From contig NZ_BCVI01000005.1 in NCBI RefSeq assembly GCF_001591665.1, forward strand, positions 1-64,000: DNA of 64,000 bases, written 5' to 3'. Position numbers and translations under genes: made by a program. This DNA comes from Neobacillus soli NBRC 102451. Lineage in GTDB: Bacteria; Bacillota; Bacilli; Bacillales; Cytobacillaceae. Position 1 is the stretch's first letter, and each line of letters opens with the position of its first letter. Shown here piece by piece: positions 8,132 through 16,459 of the stretch. The notes under the pieces are model-generated. The model searched no databases. It was given only the letters and a program-made list of their open reading frames with translations, and was not told where the DNA came from.

Positions 8132-8344
8132 ATGGAAGAAGATTTTTTAATTATCGTGGGTCAGGAATTGAGGAAGCATTTCCAATCAGATGTAAGTGTT
8201 GGGATAGGTTCTAATGGATTTGGATTCACCATTAAAAAAACAGGGACAATTATTTTATTTACAATGGATGAATTGCTTGTGTCTGATACTCCAGAAGCTG
8301 CTGCTGAGGTTTTAATAAATCAACTAATTGAGACAATGTCTTAA
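8132..8344 (+). CDS. Hypothetical protein, 70 aa
   Basis: No family recognised. Acidic and soluble; ends VLINQLIETMS. It lies 13 bases after the ribbon-helix-helix gene and directly before a helix-turn-helix gene, so it belongs to the same transcript. The ribosome site (TGGTG) is weak, consistent with coupling to the preceding stop codon. Confidence 0.6.
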   Translation: MEEDFLIIVGQELRKHFQSDVSVGIGSNGFGFTIKKTGTIILFTMDELLVSDTPEAAAEVLINQLIETMS

Positions 8345-8363
8345 AATAATGGAGGTAATGAAT

Positions 8364-8630
8364 TTGAATTATGAATTTGAGAAGAAACTTGGATTAACTC
8401 CACAATTAAATAAATTATTTAAAGCGATACCGGATGAATCGGTGCTGACACCGGAGGATATTGCTGAATTATTAAACAGGAGCAAAGAAACTGTAAGAAG
8501 ATGGTGTAGAAAAGGAAAATTACCCTCATATAGTTTTGGAGGCAAATATACGATTCTGGGTAACGATTTTAAAAAATTTATGTTGGATTCCCATAGTCGA
8601 AGTAAAAAGAAGGAGAACACTATTTCATGA
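8364..8630 (+). CDS. Helix-turn-helix (MerR/excisionase-type) protein
   Basis: Contains LTPEDIAELLNRSKETVRRWCRKGKLPSY in two segments that form a classic HTH_17 fold, followed by a beta-wing (FGGKYTILGNDFKKF). Such proteins serve as excisionases or directionality factors, or as small regulators, in integrative elements. TTG at 8364 lies 8 bases after GGAGG; ATG at 8358 is the alternative. Coupled to the next gene by ATGA. A candidate partner for one of the two recombinases. Confidence 0.75.
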   Translation: MNYEFEKKLGLTPQLNKLFKAIPDESVLTPEDIAELLNRSKETVRRWCRKGKLPSYSFGGKYTILGNDFKKFMLDSHSRSKKKENTIS

Positions 8631-8983
8631 GTTTAAAACTCCACGCTCTAGCTTTTTTAAAAGAGAAAAGGGTGAATTATTACATCATTGATGATGTTAT
8701 CTTTTTTTCTTGTTTCCATTGTGGTTTTAAAATAGAAATGAATGCGGGCACAACTGAATGGAGCTGTGATTGTGGAAACAAAGGAAATCTAGGCAGCTTA
8801 ATTAAATTTGAAAAGAATAAGATAGAACTATTGAGTGATCTTGCATTTATAAATCCTAAAAAGGAAAAGTATGAAATAAATTACTTGCTTAACAAATTAA
8901 ACAATAAAAACCAAGTTGATAGTAAAGACTTGAAATTGATCCAAGATAAATTTAACAAGCTTTGCAAAGAATTAGGAATTTAA
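8627..8983 (+). CDS. Zinc-ribbon protein, 118 aa
   Basis: Four cysteines in two pairs, CFHC (about residue 28) and CDCG (about 48), separated by a short beta-rich stretch, form a probable zinc ribbon. The pattern recalls the zinc-finger domain of small DNA primases but no catalytic domain follows; the C-terminal half is a lysine-rich helix. It overlaps the HTH gene by four bases and ends inside a strong terminator. Function unknown. Confidence 0.6.
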   Translation: MSLKLHALAFLKEKRVNYYIIDDVIFFSCFHCGFKIEMNAGTTEWSCDCGNKGNLGSLIKFEKNKIELLSDLAFINPKKEKYEINYLLNKLNNKNQVDSKDLKLIQDKFNKLCKELGI

Positions 8984-9020
8984 AGGAAATGGAGATTTTA
9001 CTTATCTCCATTTCCTTTTT
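8982..9020 (+). terminator. Strong terminator of the 7915-8983 cluster
   Basis: AAAGGAAATGGAGAT (8982-8996) pairs perfectly with ATCTCCATTTCCTTT (9004-9018), followed by more T. The stem begins in the stop codon of the zinc-ribbon gene. Confidence 0.9.
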
Positions 9021-9078
9021 TTACTTCTTGATGAATTTCTATATTTGATATAACTTTTATTAGAACGAAAAGTACGAT

Positions 9079-9166
9079 ACACACATTTCGCACGTTTTGT
9101 TCCATTTTATGTAGGCATTCAACCACAAACGCGGTGAAAAAATGGGATAAAACGTTCGTGTCGTGT
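9079..9166. repeat. Imperfect inverted repeat upstream of the tyrosine recombinase
   Basis: The left arm (9079-9108) contains CGTTTTGTTCCATTTT. The right arm (9139-9166) read on the reverse strand contains CGTTTTATCCCATTTT, with partial matches continuing to ACAC ends. About 30 bases separate the arms. It may be the recombinase core/arm binding site or an operator. Confidence 0.6.
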
Positions 9167-9189
9167 CCATACTATAGTGGGGTGAATTT

Positions 9190-11283
9190 ATGAATTCTTC
9201 AGATAAAATTCCTACTTGGGAAGAGTTAGAAAAAAGTATGGGTAGAAAATTTTATGTTTTGAGAGACATAACTCATCAAGGCATTATGCAAAACGGAGTC
9301 TTTAAATATATGGTGGAAAACCCACCAGATTGGTTCAGAGGGATGGTTTTTAAGGTTGGTGTTGACGTCCAACGAAAAAAAACTACTAATCCTAATACGG
9401 CAAAGTACGCAATCGATGGGGAAAAGTTAATTGATTTTTTAGAAGCTCATAAACCTGTTCCTTATTTTGCGAAGCTCTTAGGAATGGCTGCTAATACTTT
9501 AAGAGTCTGGATAGAAGAAGGAAAAATTAAAGGGCTAACTGCATACCCTTATGGCAAAACAACAATGTTATACAATGTTGATGATTTGCTCAATAGAATC
9601 AAGGAACAAGAAATCGCAATTCCTTCTGAGAAGGTGCACCGCCCCGACGATCTTCTTTCTCTATACGATAATTATTTGCCAAATGAAATTTTAAGTACCA
9701 TTCATGAATATATCAGACACCGCCTATCAAAAACTCCTGGTATCAGTATTGGTGGAGTTTCATTGGTCAAAAAAGGTTTTATTAAGGAAGAAAACGCAGA
9801 AGCCCATCGGCGGGCGCTTAAAAACCTTTTTTTCGATATCATAACCTCTATAGAGGGGATACAATTCGATGGAGATACCAAACTAAAGTTTTTTTGGGGA
9901 CATGATGTTGAAATTTTGGAATTAGAAAAAGTTTCTAATACCGAATTTAGTTTGGATGATTTTGATGAAGAATGTGTAAGCCTGCTAAGTGAAAAGTATA
10001 GCGACATTACTCTACAAAAACATCTGCTAAATGTTTTAAAACCTTTTTATTGTTTTTATTTAATGAAAAAAGAAAAGGTACTAAAAAAAGAGAAACGTAA
10101 AAATAAAACGTCTTTCGAAGAAAGATACCGAATGCAAGAGGATTTTGAAGATATAAAAACGGCAATTCTTGATGTTTTTAATAATGTTGTTATTTTTGAA
10201 CCGGCACCTGATGAAAAGAAAAAATCTTATTTAACCAGAGAGCAATATGCAAAGTTATATGCTAGGGTAGAAGAAAAATATGGAATTTACAAACTAGTTC
10301 CATTAGAATTAGGTTTCCGTTTGGGTCTACGCGCCAAGGAGACAACCTTGGTTGCCGTAGAAGATTTTTGGATTGATGAAAATGGATTTTTAAAAACCGA
10401 TGAAAACGGATTTGGATGGCTCTTCCTTCCTGCTGCGAAATGTAAAGGTGGTAAAAATGGAGGCGCAGAAGAGAGGGGTAAACTAATTCCGCCAGCAACA
10501 GTGAAGTTAATAAACGAATACTTGGAAGAATTGTACAAAAAGTGCCCTTTTGAAACTCATAAACAGGATGCTGGAAGAACATTTACTACCATTTTCGGAA
10601 AAAAAGTTTATGAAACAGGTCATGGCTTTTTAATTCGCGATTCCAGATTTCCAGAGAGGTTTGACAAACCGACCACAAAACAAACGGTTCAAAAATTTAT
10701 ACGAGAGACTCGTGGCGAGTGTGGTTTCTTAACTTCTAACCAAAAAAAATATTTACACTATCATGATGGAAGGCATTCGCTAAACGAGTGGATAGAAACA
10801 GCCATCGTCGAACCAAAACTTAGTAAGTTTACTGATTTTGTTGCTGATTTCCAAGTTCATCATTCAAGTTCCGGTGATATTGGAAAATCCAATTATCGAA
10901 ATAAAGATATAATCGATACCTATACAGCCATTATCAATATAAGTATCAATTTTCCATTAGAGTTACCAGCTCTTAGAGAGTGGGAAATTAAGCACCTGTA
11001 TAGAGAAAAATATGAGAAAATGATTAAAATCGATGAAAATACATCGATTATGATAGAAACGGACAAAATTAAAATTAATGATGTTTATAAAAAGAGTCCT
11101 GATGCTCTTAAACCGAGATTGAGCCCCGAGGAAGAAAAACATTTGGCTGCAAGGTATAAGGAATTACAGGATCTCTTGAATTCCACTACTCAACCGCCAA
11201 GTGAGGGTAATGCAATGGAATGGGCTACTAAAAGAATGCACTGGTTGGATGAGCTTGAGAAAATTAAGGAACATTTAGCGTAG
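9190..11283 (+). CDS. Large tyrosine recombinase with N-terminal helix-turn-helix
   Basis: A 697-residue site-specific recombinase, about twice the usual length. An N-terminal HTH (FAKLLGMAANTLRVWIEEGK) is followed by a long unassigned region. The C-terminal catalytic domain shows the family residues: first Arg in GLRAKETT, H-x-x-R in YHDGRHSL, a HHSSS box, and a probable nucleophile Tyr in GKSNY. The spacing is looser than in lambda-type integrases. It has its own promoter region with an inverted repeat, and a small HTH gene follows. Distinct from the serine integrase, it probably marks a nested mobile unit or a plasmid-like module. Confidence 0.75.
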   Translation: MNSSDKIPTWEELEKSMGRKFYVLRDITHQGIMQNGVFKYMVENPPDWFRGMVFKVGVDVQRKKTTNPNTAKYAIDGEKLIDFLEAHKPVPYFAKLLGMAANTLRVWIEEGKIKGLTAYPYGKTTMLYNVDDLLNRIKEQEIAIPSEKVHRPDDLLSLYDNYLPNEILSTIHEYIRHRLSKTPGISIGGVSLVKKGFIKEENAEAHRRALKNLFFDIITSIEGIQFDGDTKLKFFWGHDVEILELEKVSNTEFSLDDFDEECVSLLSEKYSDITLQKHLLNVLKPFYCFYLMKKEKVLKKEKRKNKTSFEERYRMQEDFEDIKTAILDVFNNVVIFEPAPDEKKKSYLTREQYAKLYARVEEKYGIYKLVPLELGFRLGLRAKETTLVAVEDFWIDENGFLKTDENGFGWLFLPAAKCKGGKNGGAEERGKLIPPATVKLINEYLEELYKKCPFETHKQDAGRTFTTIFGKKVYETGHGFLIRDSRFPERFDKPTTKQTVQKFIRETRGECGFLTSNQKKYLHYHDGRHSLNEWIETAIVEPKLSKFTDFVADFQVHHSSSGDIGKSNYRNKDIIDTYTAIINISINFPLELPALREWEIKHLYREKYEKMIKIDENTSIMIETDKIKINDVYKKSPDALKPRLSPEEEKHLAARYKELQDLLNSTTQPPSEGNAMEWATKRMHWLDELEKIKEHLA

Positions 11284-11313
11284 GTCAATTTCTTCTAGGA
11301 GAGGAGAAAAACA

Positions 11314-11619
11314 ATGGAATTCGAAGATTTTATGAAATATAAAAGGCGCTTAAAAGAAATAGGGGTTTCTGTTCCTGATTATTATTTTTTTATTGATGAT
11401 ACAAATCAATTAACTCCTGTGCAAATAGGTAAAATATTTGGAAGATCCCCAAAAGTCGTACGGGATTGGTTTTCTAAAGGTCTCAAGAAACAAGGTCGAA
11501 TACAAAGTCAGGATCCAACGCGACGAAAAGTGTCTGGATATGAATTAAAAAGATGGTGTTACAAAAAAGATATTGAGGAACTTGCACAGGATGATAAATT
11601 CCGCTACTTTTTTGACTGA
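11314..11619 (+). CDS. HTH protein, 101 aa, downstream of the tyrosine recombinase
   Basis: Contains LTPVQIGKIFGRSPKVVRDWFSKGL, a helix-turn-helix of the MerR/excisionase kind, then a basic wing (KVSGYELKRW). It starts at ATG after GGAGAGG, 30 bases downstream of the recombinase, and ends at a terminator, so the two form an operon. The resemblance in fold and wording to the recombinase's own N-terminal HTH suggests both read similar DNA sites. A candidate accessory or excision factor. Confidence 0.7.
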   Translation: MEFEDFMKYKRRLKEIGVSVPDYYFFIDDTNQLTPVQIGKIFGRSPKVVRDWFSKGLKKQGRIQSQDPTRRKVSGYELKRWCYKKDIEELAQDDKFRYFFD

Positions 11620-11648
11620 TGAATAAAAAACTCATCAGTCTTTTTTTA
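11614..11648 (+). terminator. Terminator of the tyrosine recombinase operon
   Basis: GACTGATGA (11614-11622) pairs with TCATCAGTC (11632-11640), then a seven-base T-run. Confidence 0.85.
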
Positions 11649-11698
11649 ATTAGAAACTAAAAAATGAAGGCATCTCAATATTGAGTTGCTCAAGTGTT

Positions 11699-12046
11699 TT
11701 ATAATATTTTGTATGGAGTATATAGCCATATAATTCTTCCAGGGGTCTGTTCTTTTAATCGTTCAAATAATTCGGAAGCATAAGGCGATAATCCGGTACA
11801 GACATCGAAGGACTTACAAAATGGGCAGTTTTTTTCTTCTTCATCTTCATGACATATAATTTCAGGATAGTAAACACCATCTTTATCTAAAGCAATTACT
11901 ATGTAATATTTTACATTTTTAGTTTCAAAGTCAATACAATAAAAATCGTTCTCTTTATCCCAGGGTCCAGTTGAATCGTTTATGAATCTTTGGGAAACAT
12001 TTGAAATTTCAAGGTCATCCAGGAAATTTGAAATTGCAAACACCAC
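11699..12046 (-). CDS. Hypothetical protein, 115 aa, with CPFC motif
   Basis: No family recognised. It is acidic, with a C-x-x-C pair (NCPFCKSFDVC) near residue 75 that could bind zinc. The start is uncertain: tandem GTG codons at 12046 overlap the ribosome site AAAGGTGG, and no better in-frame ATG follows closely. It is isolated between a forward operon and the 12296 gene. Confidence 0.55.
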   Translation of the reverse strand: MVFAISNFLDDLEISNVSQRFINDSTGPWDKENDFYCIDFETKNVKYYIVIALDKDGVYYPEIICHEDEEEKNCPFCKSFDVCTGLSPYASELFERLKEQTPGRIIWLYTPYKIL

Positions 12047-12295
12047 CTTTTATTTATCTTTAGTAAAATCTAAAAAATTATGCATACTTTATCATCACTA
12101 TGTGAAAAATATTTAAGTTTGAAACAGAAAATTAAAAGCATATTCGTTGTAAGTGAAACAAATAATTGAGAATTTTGATATAATTGTCAATATACTAGTG
12201 ATAAATTTGGAACTGAATCGAATCCAAGTCACATTAACGCAGTTGTTCTGATGATACGGAAATCTATTTAAATTGAAATTGGAGAAAATGGCGAT

Positions 12296-12718
12296 ATGAA
12301 AATGTCAAAGACGGGTTGGTCTCTTGTTGCGGCAGCGGCAACAACGATAGTTCTTGGGTATGCTAAAAAGGGGAAAATTCCTTTTATTTCATCTAAGGCA
12401 GTTTCTGATATAACAAAAGTTGCTTCTGATGCTGTAATTAATGAAGAAAAATCATTTGGTGGACTTAAAGAGAGTGTGATAAATGGGATAGCGAAAAATA
12501 CTTATAAAGGTGTGAAAGCATTTATTGACGGCAATGAATTAGTGTACCAGTTTAGATCTAATTCGAATAAAACGGTTCTAGAGTCGAAATTTATAATAGA
12601 AGCTGGAAAGTTAGTTATGACTTTTGTATCGGGGAATTATGGAAACCAACCTAATGCACCATTGTTTTTTAAAGATAATCTAGTAGAAGCAATGAATAAA
12701 GCCAATGAGAATTTGTAA
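12296..12718 (+). CDS. Hypothetical membrane-anchored protein, 140 aa
   Basis: The N-terminus (GWSLVAAAATTIVLGYA) is a single hydrophobic segment that may be an uncleaved anchor or a signal peptide. The remainder alternates helices and strands with no known motif. It has its own upstream region and is followed at 12892 by the nuclease-helicase gene on the same strand. Whether the two work together cannot be told from sequence. Confidence 0.6.
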   Translation: MKMSKTGWSLVAAAATTIVLGYAKKGKIPFISSKAVSDITKVASDAVINEEKSFGGLKESVINGIAKNTYKGVKAFIDGNELVYQFRSNSNKTVLESKFIIEAGKLVMTFVSGNYGNQPNAPLFFKDNLVEAMNKANENL

Positions 12719-12891
12719 AATGATTATATGATGGAGTTTATGTCTGTGAAATACACTCGGGTAATACCGAATGTATTTCACATTTTTGTTTGTAAAACTA
12801 AGATATAAACTTTCCTGCTCGAAGCATTATTAATATTTTTGTATGGTAATATATACTAAATAAAGTAAATAAAAATGCGTGGGTGAGATTT

Positions 12892-14370
12892 TTGAAAAAA
12901 CCAATGGATTTAAACTCTTTAATAAGCAGTTATAACTTTTTAGCAAAAGAAACTTTTAATGAACTTCTGAGCTTTTTTGATTTTGATTTAAGAAAAGATG
13001 AAATAGAGCAGATTTCAAAGTTTATAGCTAACTTAACAATTGAAAATAAATATTTTGGTTATTTTTATTTGGGTTACAAGATACCTCAAATAGACAAAGA
13101 ATTTGATTTACTTAGATTTGGAGAAAACTATATCTTAAATGTTGAAATAAAATCCATCTTAAAAATAGATGATGCAAAGGCACAACTAATTAAGAATAGA
13201 TATTATTTAACTTCCTTAGGCAAGAAAATAAAGTCGTTTACTTATGTTGCAGAAGATAACAGTCTATATCAACTAGATGATGATGATAACTTTCAACAAA
13301 TAGATTTTGGGGTATTTGAAAAACTTTTGACCAGTCAAAAGGTCGAACACCATTCGAATTTAGATGACTTATTTGATCCTTCTGATTATCTTGTATCTCC
13401 CTTCAATGATAGTGAAAGATTCAATATTGGCTCTTATTTTTTGACCAAACAACAACAGCAGTTTAAGAATGCCATATTAAAAAGTTCCGCAAAATTTAAA
13501 ATTATTGAGGGTCTACCAGGAACAGGAAAGACATTGTTGCTCTACGATTTAGCTAAAGAATTTAAAAAGGATCATGAAATTGTAATTATTCACACAGGAA
13601 CCTTAAATACGGGGCATTTGATATTGAATCAACAATATAAATGGAACATCATTCCTATTAAAGCGTGTAAAAGGATTGAGGAAATCAAACCTCAATATAT
13701 TTTTGTTGATGAGACTCAAAGAATGAGACCTTACCAACTTGACTATCTTATTAAATATGTAATAGAAAATGATATATTTTGTATTTTTTCAATTGATCCA
13801 AAACAAATTCTCTCCATTCAAGAGTGGGATTACGATAATAAAGGTACACTCATGAACTTGGATGATTGTGAAGTATATAAATTAAGTAAAAAGATTAGAA
13901 CAAATAAAGAGCTTGGTGCTTTTATTAAAGGTTTATTTAACTTAAATCATATGAAGCATTGCAATAATACCGATAATATATCTATTCACTACTTTGATGA
14001 TATTGATCGAGCTAGAGGATTTGCAGAAGGATTGGAAATAGAAGGATGGCAGGTTATCGACTATACCGGAGAAAATTGGAATGGGTATATAATCGAAAGA
14101 ATGAGATTATACAGAGGATTAAATGCGCATGGTGTTCTGGGGCAAGAGTTTGATAAGGTTCTTGTTTTAGTAGGATCTACTTTTTACTATGATGAAGATG
14201 GTGGTCTTGCTGTAAAAGGAAAAAATCATTATGATCCGGAACGGATGCTTTATCAATCAGTTACCCGTGCAAGAAAACAAATAATGTTGCTTATTGTAAA
14301 TAATCCAGAATTCATGACTGAGCTCATTAATGCATTGAATAAAAAGAAAAAGCAATTGTCATATAAATAA
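12892..14370 (+). CDS. Nuclease-helicase fusion (PD-(D/E)XK-like N-terminus, DUF2075-type ATPase)
   Basis: The central ATPase has Walker A EGLPGTGKT (about residue 205) and Walker B YIFVDETQR (about 270), followed by superfamily 1-like motifs including a C-terminal SVTRARKQI; this layout is that of DUF2075/Schlafen-3-type helicases. The N-terminal 150 residues carry EFDLL...LNVEIKS (about residues 75-95), the D...E-x-K pattern of PD-(D/E)XK/NERD nucleases. The combination suggests a single-protein nucleic-acid restriction factor; no experiment is known to me. TTG at 12892 fits the GGGTGAG site better than GTG at 12883. Lies in an anti-phage-rich island. Confidence 0.75.
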   Translation: MKKPMDLNSLISSYNFLAKETFNELLSFFDFDLRKDEIEQISKFIANLTIENKYFGYFYLGYKIPQIDKEFDLLRFGENYILNVEIKSILKIDDAKAQLIKNRYYLTSLGKKIKSFTYVAEDNSLYQLDDDDNFQQIDFGVFEKLLTSQKVEHHSNLDDLFDPSDYLVSPFNDSERFNIGSYFLTKQQQQFKNAILKSSAKFKIIEGLPGTGKTLLLYDLAKEFKKDHEIVIIHTGTLNTGHLILNQQYKWNIIPIKACKRIEEIKPQYIFVDETQRMRPYQLDYLIKYVIENDIFCIFSIDPKQILSIQEWDYDNKGTLMNLDDCEVYKLSKKIRTNKELGAFIKGLFNLNHMKHCNNTDNISIHYFDDIDRARGFAEGLEIEGWQVIDYTGENWNGYIIERMRLYRGLNAHGVLGQEFDKVLVLVGSTFYYDEDGGLAVKGKNHYDPERMLYQSVTRARKQIMLLIVNNPEFMTELINALNKKKKQLSYK

Positions 14371-14405
14371 ATACCTTCGACTAAATGATGAATTAGTACA
14401 ACAGG

Positions 14406-14555
14406 GTGTATAATCAAAACAAAATTGTCTTAAATGGCTGCCGAGCATTCTACAAATATATTGAATGGTTTTTGGATGGTGTGCATCAAAATAATAGGAA
14501 GATTGAATATATTAAGGAAGTGCAAGAGATATGGGACAATGAAAAAGCGACCTAA
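14406..14555 (+). pseudogene. Short coding-like remnant
   Basis: A frame reading ...CRAFYKYIEWFLDGVHQNN...EVQEIWDNEKAT* looks like the tail of a real protein, but it has no ribosome site and is preceded at once by stops. A different frame just upstream (LNDELVQQGV*) also looks coding. Together they suggest a degraded, frameshifted gene. It could also be a small gene starting at GTG 14406. Confidence 0.35.
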
Positions 14556-14569
14556 CGAGGTCGCTTTTT
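14542..14569. terminator. Bidirectional terminator
   Basis: AAAAAGCGACC (14542-14552) pairs with GGTCGCTTTTT (14559-14569). It serves forward genes ending at 14370-14555 and probably also the reverse cluster beginning at 17218. Confidence 0.85.
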
Positions 14570-14600
14570 CGGCATTTTTAGACTATGGACGTTTATTTTC

Positions 14601-15062
14601 TTAGCGTTGTTCCTTATGATGGTGTTTTAGTAATTTAACCTGATTTTCCGTTTTTCCTGATTCGGAACAAAGTGAAAACATATCTCCATCGATTGCAAAA
14701 ACATACGTATCAGCTGTGTTTATTTCCTTTTTATCGTTAATAACAATTTTCTCGTACGGTATATATATTTTTACAATGTGGGTATAGCTAGCCTCACCTT
14801 GAGCAGGTTTAGCTTCTTGTATCCAGATACGAATATTTTCTGATTTAACTTCTCCCCATCCAATTGACTTTGCATTGTATTTTTTATGGTAAAAATTTGA
14901 TGCAATATGGTGTATGTATGGTCTCGATAGTATTTGGTACATAAATGTTTTTGTTGTTTTGTCTTTTATTTCTACTACTTTACCTTCACCTGCAACTTCT
15001 GCAGAAGCACTGCTACCAACAAAGAAGAGTGCTATTGCTAACATTAATAAAATTTTTTTCAT
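14601..15062 (-). CDS. Secreted protein, possibly DUF3888-like
   Basis: ATG at 15062 follows GGAGTGAACCTC and opens a clear signal peptide (KKILLMLAIALFFVGSSASA, cleavage near residue 20). The mature part is about 130 residues and ends with a His-rich tail. Patterns such as YIPYEKI and VFAIDGDMFSLC resemble the other secreted proteins of this cluster. An earlier in-frame start would run into the neighbouring gene and bury the signal. Last gene of a four-gene reverse cluster; function unknown, acting outside the membrane. Confidence 0.65.
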   Translation of the reverse strand: MKKILLMLAIALFFVGSSASAEVAGEGKVVEIKDKTTKTFMYQILSRPYIHHIASNFYHKKYNAKSIGWGEVKSENIRIWIQEAKPAQGEASYTHIVKIYIPYEKIVINDKKEINTADTYVFAIDGDMFSLCSESGKTENQVKLLKHHHKEQR

Positions 15063-15094
15063 GAGGTTCACTCCTATATTGGAATCTTTATTCT

Positions 15095-15556
15095 CTAACT
15101 TTGTCCTCCATGCAATTCCCATAAAAACATTCCATTATTTTGCTTGAGTTGTTGTTTCACCAGTTCTAGTTCGTAGAAGCTTAGGTTTGTTTTTTTCACA
15201 ATTTCTTCGTTAGTTTTTCCTTTTTTTAGGAGTGTTCTTGCTTGCTCGTATCTTGACATTTCAAACTCGAAATAACCATGATAGAGCTTGAGTTGTTCTC
15301 TTACGTCTTTTAATTCCACATAACTTGTTGGTATCATGCGAACAAGCTCTTCATCCGTTTTTCCGATTTGAATCAGGCTTCTTGTGATTCGATACCTTTC
15401 ATTTACAGCTCCTGTGCCATAACCCGTCCAATAACCGTCATCCCAAGCGGTATCATAGCATTCTTTACAATGAAGGCATTTATCTTGGTCTTTCTTAACA
15501 AAACCTGTAAGACTGGTTACAGAAATTAAGAAAAAACATATCCATACTTTCTTCAT
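15095..15556 (-). CDS. Secreted or membrane-anchored protein with internal repeat, 153 aa
   Basis: N-terminal hydrophobic segment (VWICFFLISVTSLTGF) acts as a signal or anchor. A CLHCKEC cluster follows, then two copies of a helical unit containing GKTDEELVR and GKTNEEIVK about 60 residues apart. No lipobox is evident. It starts after GGAGTAAGCGCC and lies 5 bases from the upstream gene, so it belongs to the reverse secreted-protein operon. Family not recognised. Confidence 0.6.
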   Translation of the reverse strand: MKKVWICFFLISVTSLTGFVKKDQDKCLHCKECYDTAWDDGYWTGYGTGAVNERYRITRSLIQIGKTDEELVRMIPTSYVELKDVREQLKLYHGYFEFEMSRYEQARTLLKKGKTNEEIVKKTNLSFYELELVKQQLKQNNGMFLWELHGGQS

Positions 15557-15561
15557 GGCGC

Positions 15562-16443
15562 TTACTCCTTTGGATTATACGGATATGTTGCTAAGTGCGT
15601 GTGGTTTATTAGTTTTACCTCTGGTCCAACGGAAATTCGGTATGTCATTCGGTCCTTCCCTATTGGAACCCAATGCCCACCATCGGTCGGCTCAATATCA
15701 AATGTAATTTCCAATAAAAAGCCGCGGAAGTGATCTACTCTTCTTGTTTGCATCACTTCTATTTTCCATGGAGCGACAATAGGTGAAAAATCCTTATAAA
15801 TATTTGGATAATAATAGCTACGCAAATCTTTTTCAATATAAGGTGTCAGCATGTTCATGAGCATATCCTGCAGCCTTAGTTCTTCAGAGTCTTGAGTTGG
15901 TTTATTGACATTAGCGAGCGCTGATTTTGCAGTGTTTTTCCTGAGATCAGATTTACATCCATGTAAGTTGGCTTGTAAAATAGCAGGACCCAATTTCTCT
16001 GTTTTTGAGTTGGAGGGTCGAACCTCGACAATTGCATTTTTAGGAATTTTTGCAGATATCTCATCAAACTTACCTACCCATGGGTTTCCACCAAACCAGC
16101 TTGGGTTATGTTCTTTAACAGGATACATCTTAAATCGCCAACTGATTTCGCCAGGTATTTGGGCGAATCCTTCGTATTGATCATAATGTCCGAATGATGA
16201 AGGCTTCGGAAGCCAATCTGAATAAATGCCCACACTTTGACGTTCTCTAATTGGGCTTGATGGTGAAGAAGTATAAGGCTTTTTAACTTTTGTAATTAAA
16301 GCAGTTCCTTGAGCGTTAGGAGTACCTTTAACCGGATGAAGAACCACGCTGCATGGATATGATACTCCTTTGCTTGTTTGAGCATGAGCAACACCTATAT
16401 AAGGGAAAATTAGCAATAGCAATGCGGTTGAAAATTTCAACAT
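15562..16443 (-). CDS. Secreted protein with C-terminal DUF3888-like domain, 293 aa
   Basis: Signal peptide at residues 1-21 (ending VAHA). The C-terminal 100 residues (LRLQDMLMNMLTPYIEKDL, then FLLEITFDIEPTDG) match the DUF3888 pattern known from Bacillus exported proteins of unknown function. The longer N-terminal part is unassigned. Starts after AGGAGTGG. Its downstream neighbours in the operon are also exported, suggesting an envelope-related cargo module of the element. Confidence 0.7.
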   Translation of the reverse strand: MLKFSTALLLLIFPYIGVAHAQTSKGVSYPCSVVLHPVKGTPNAQGTALITKVKKPYTSSPSSPIRERQSVGIYSDWLPKPSSFGHYDQYEGFAQIPGEISWRFKMYPVKEHNPSWFGGNPWVGKFDEISAKIPKNAIVEVRPSNSKTEKLGPAILQANLHGCKSDLRKNTAKSALANVNKPTQDSEELRLQDMLMNMLTPYIEKDLRSYYYPNIYKDFSPIVAPWKIEVMQTRRVDHFRGFLLEITFDIEPTDGGHWVPIGKDRMTYRISVGPEVKLINHTHLATYPYNPKE

Positions 16444-16459
16444 AAAACCACTCCTAAAT

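Noticed and set aside
9079..9166. CRISPR-like repeat
   Set aside because: Only one pair of inverted arms, no direct repeats with spacers and no cas genes in the window.
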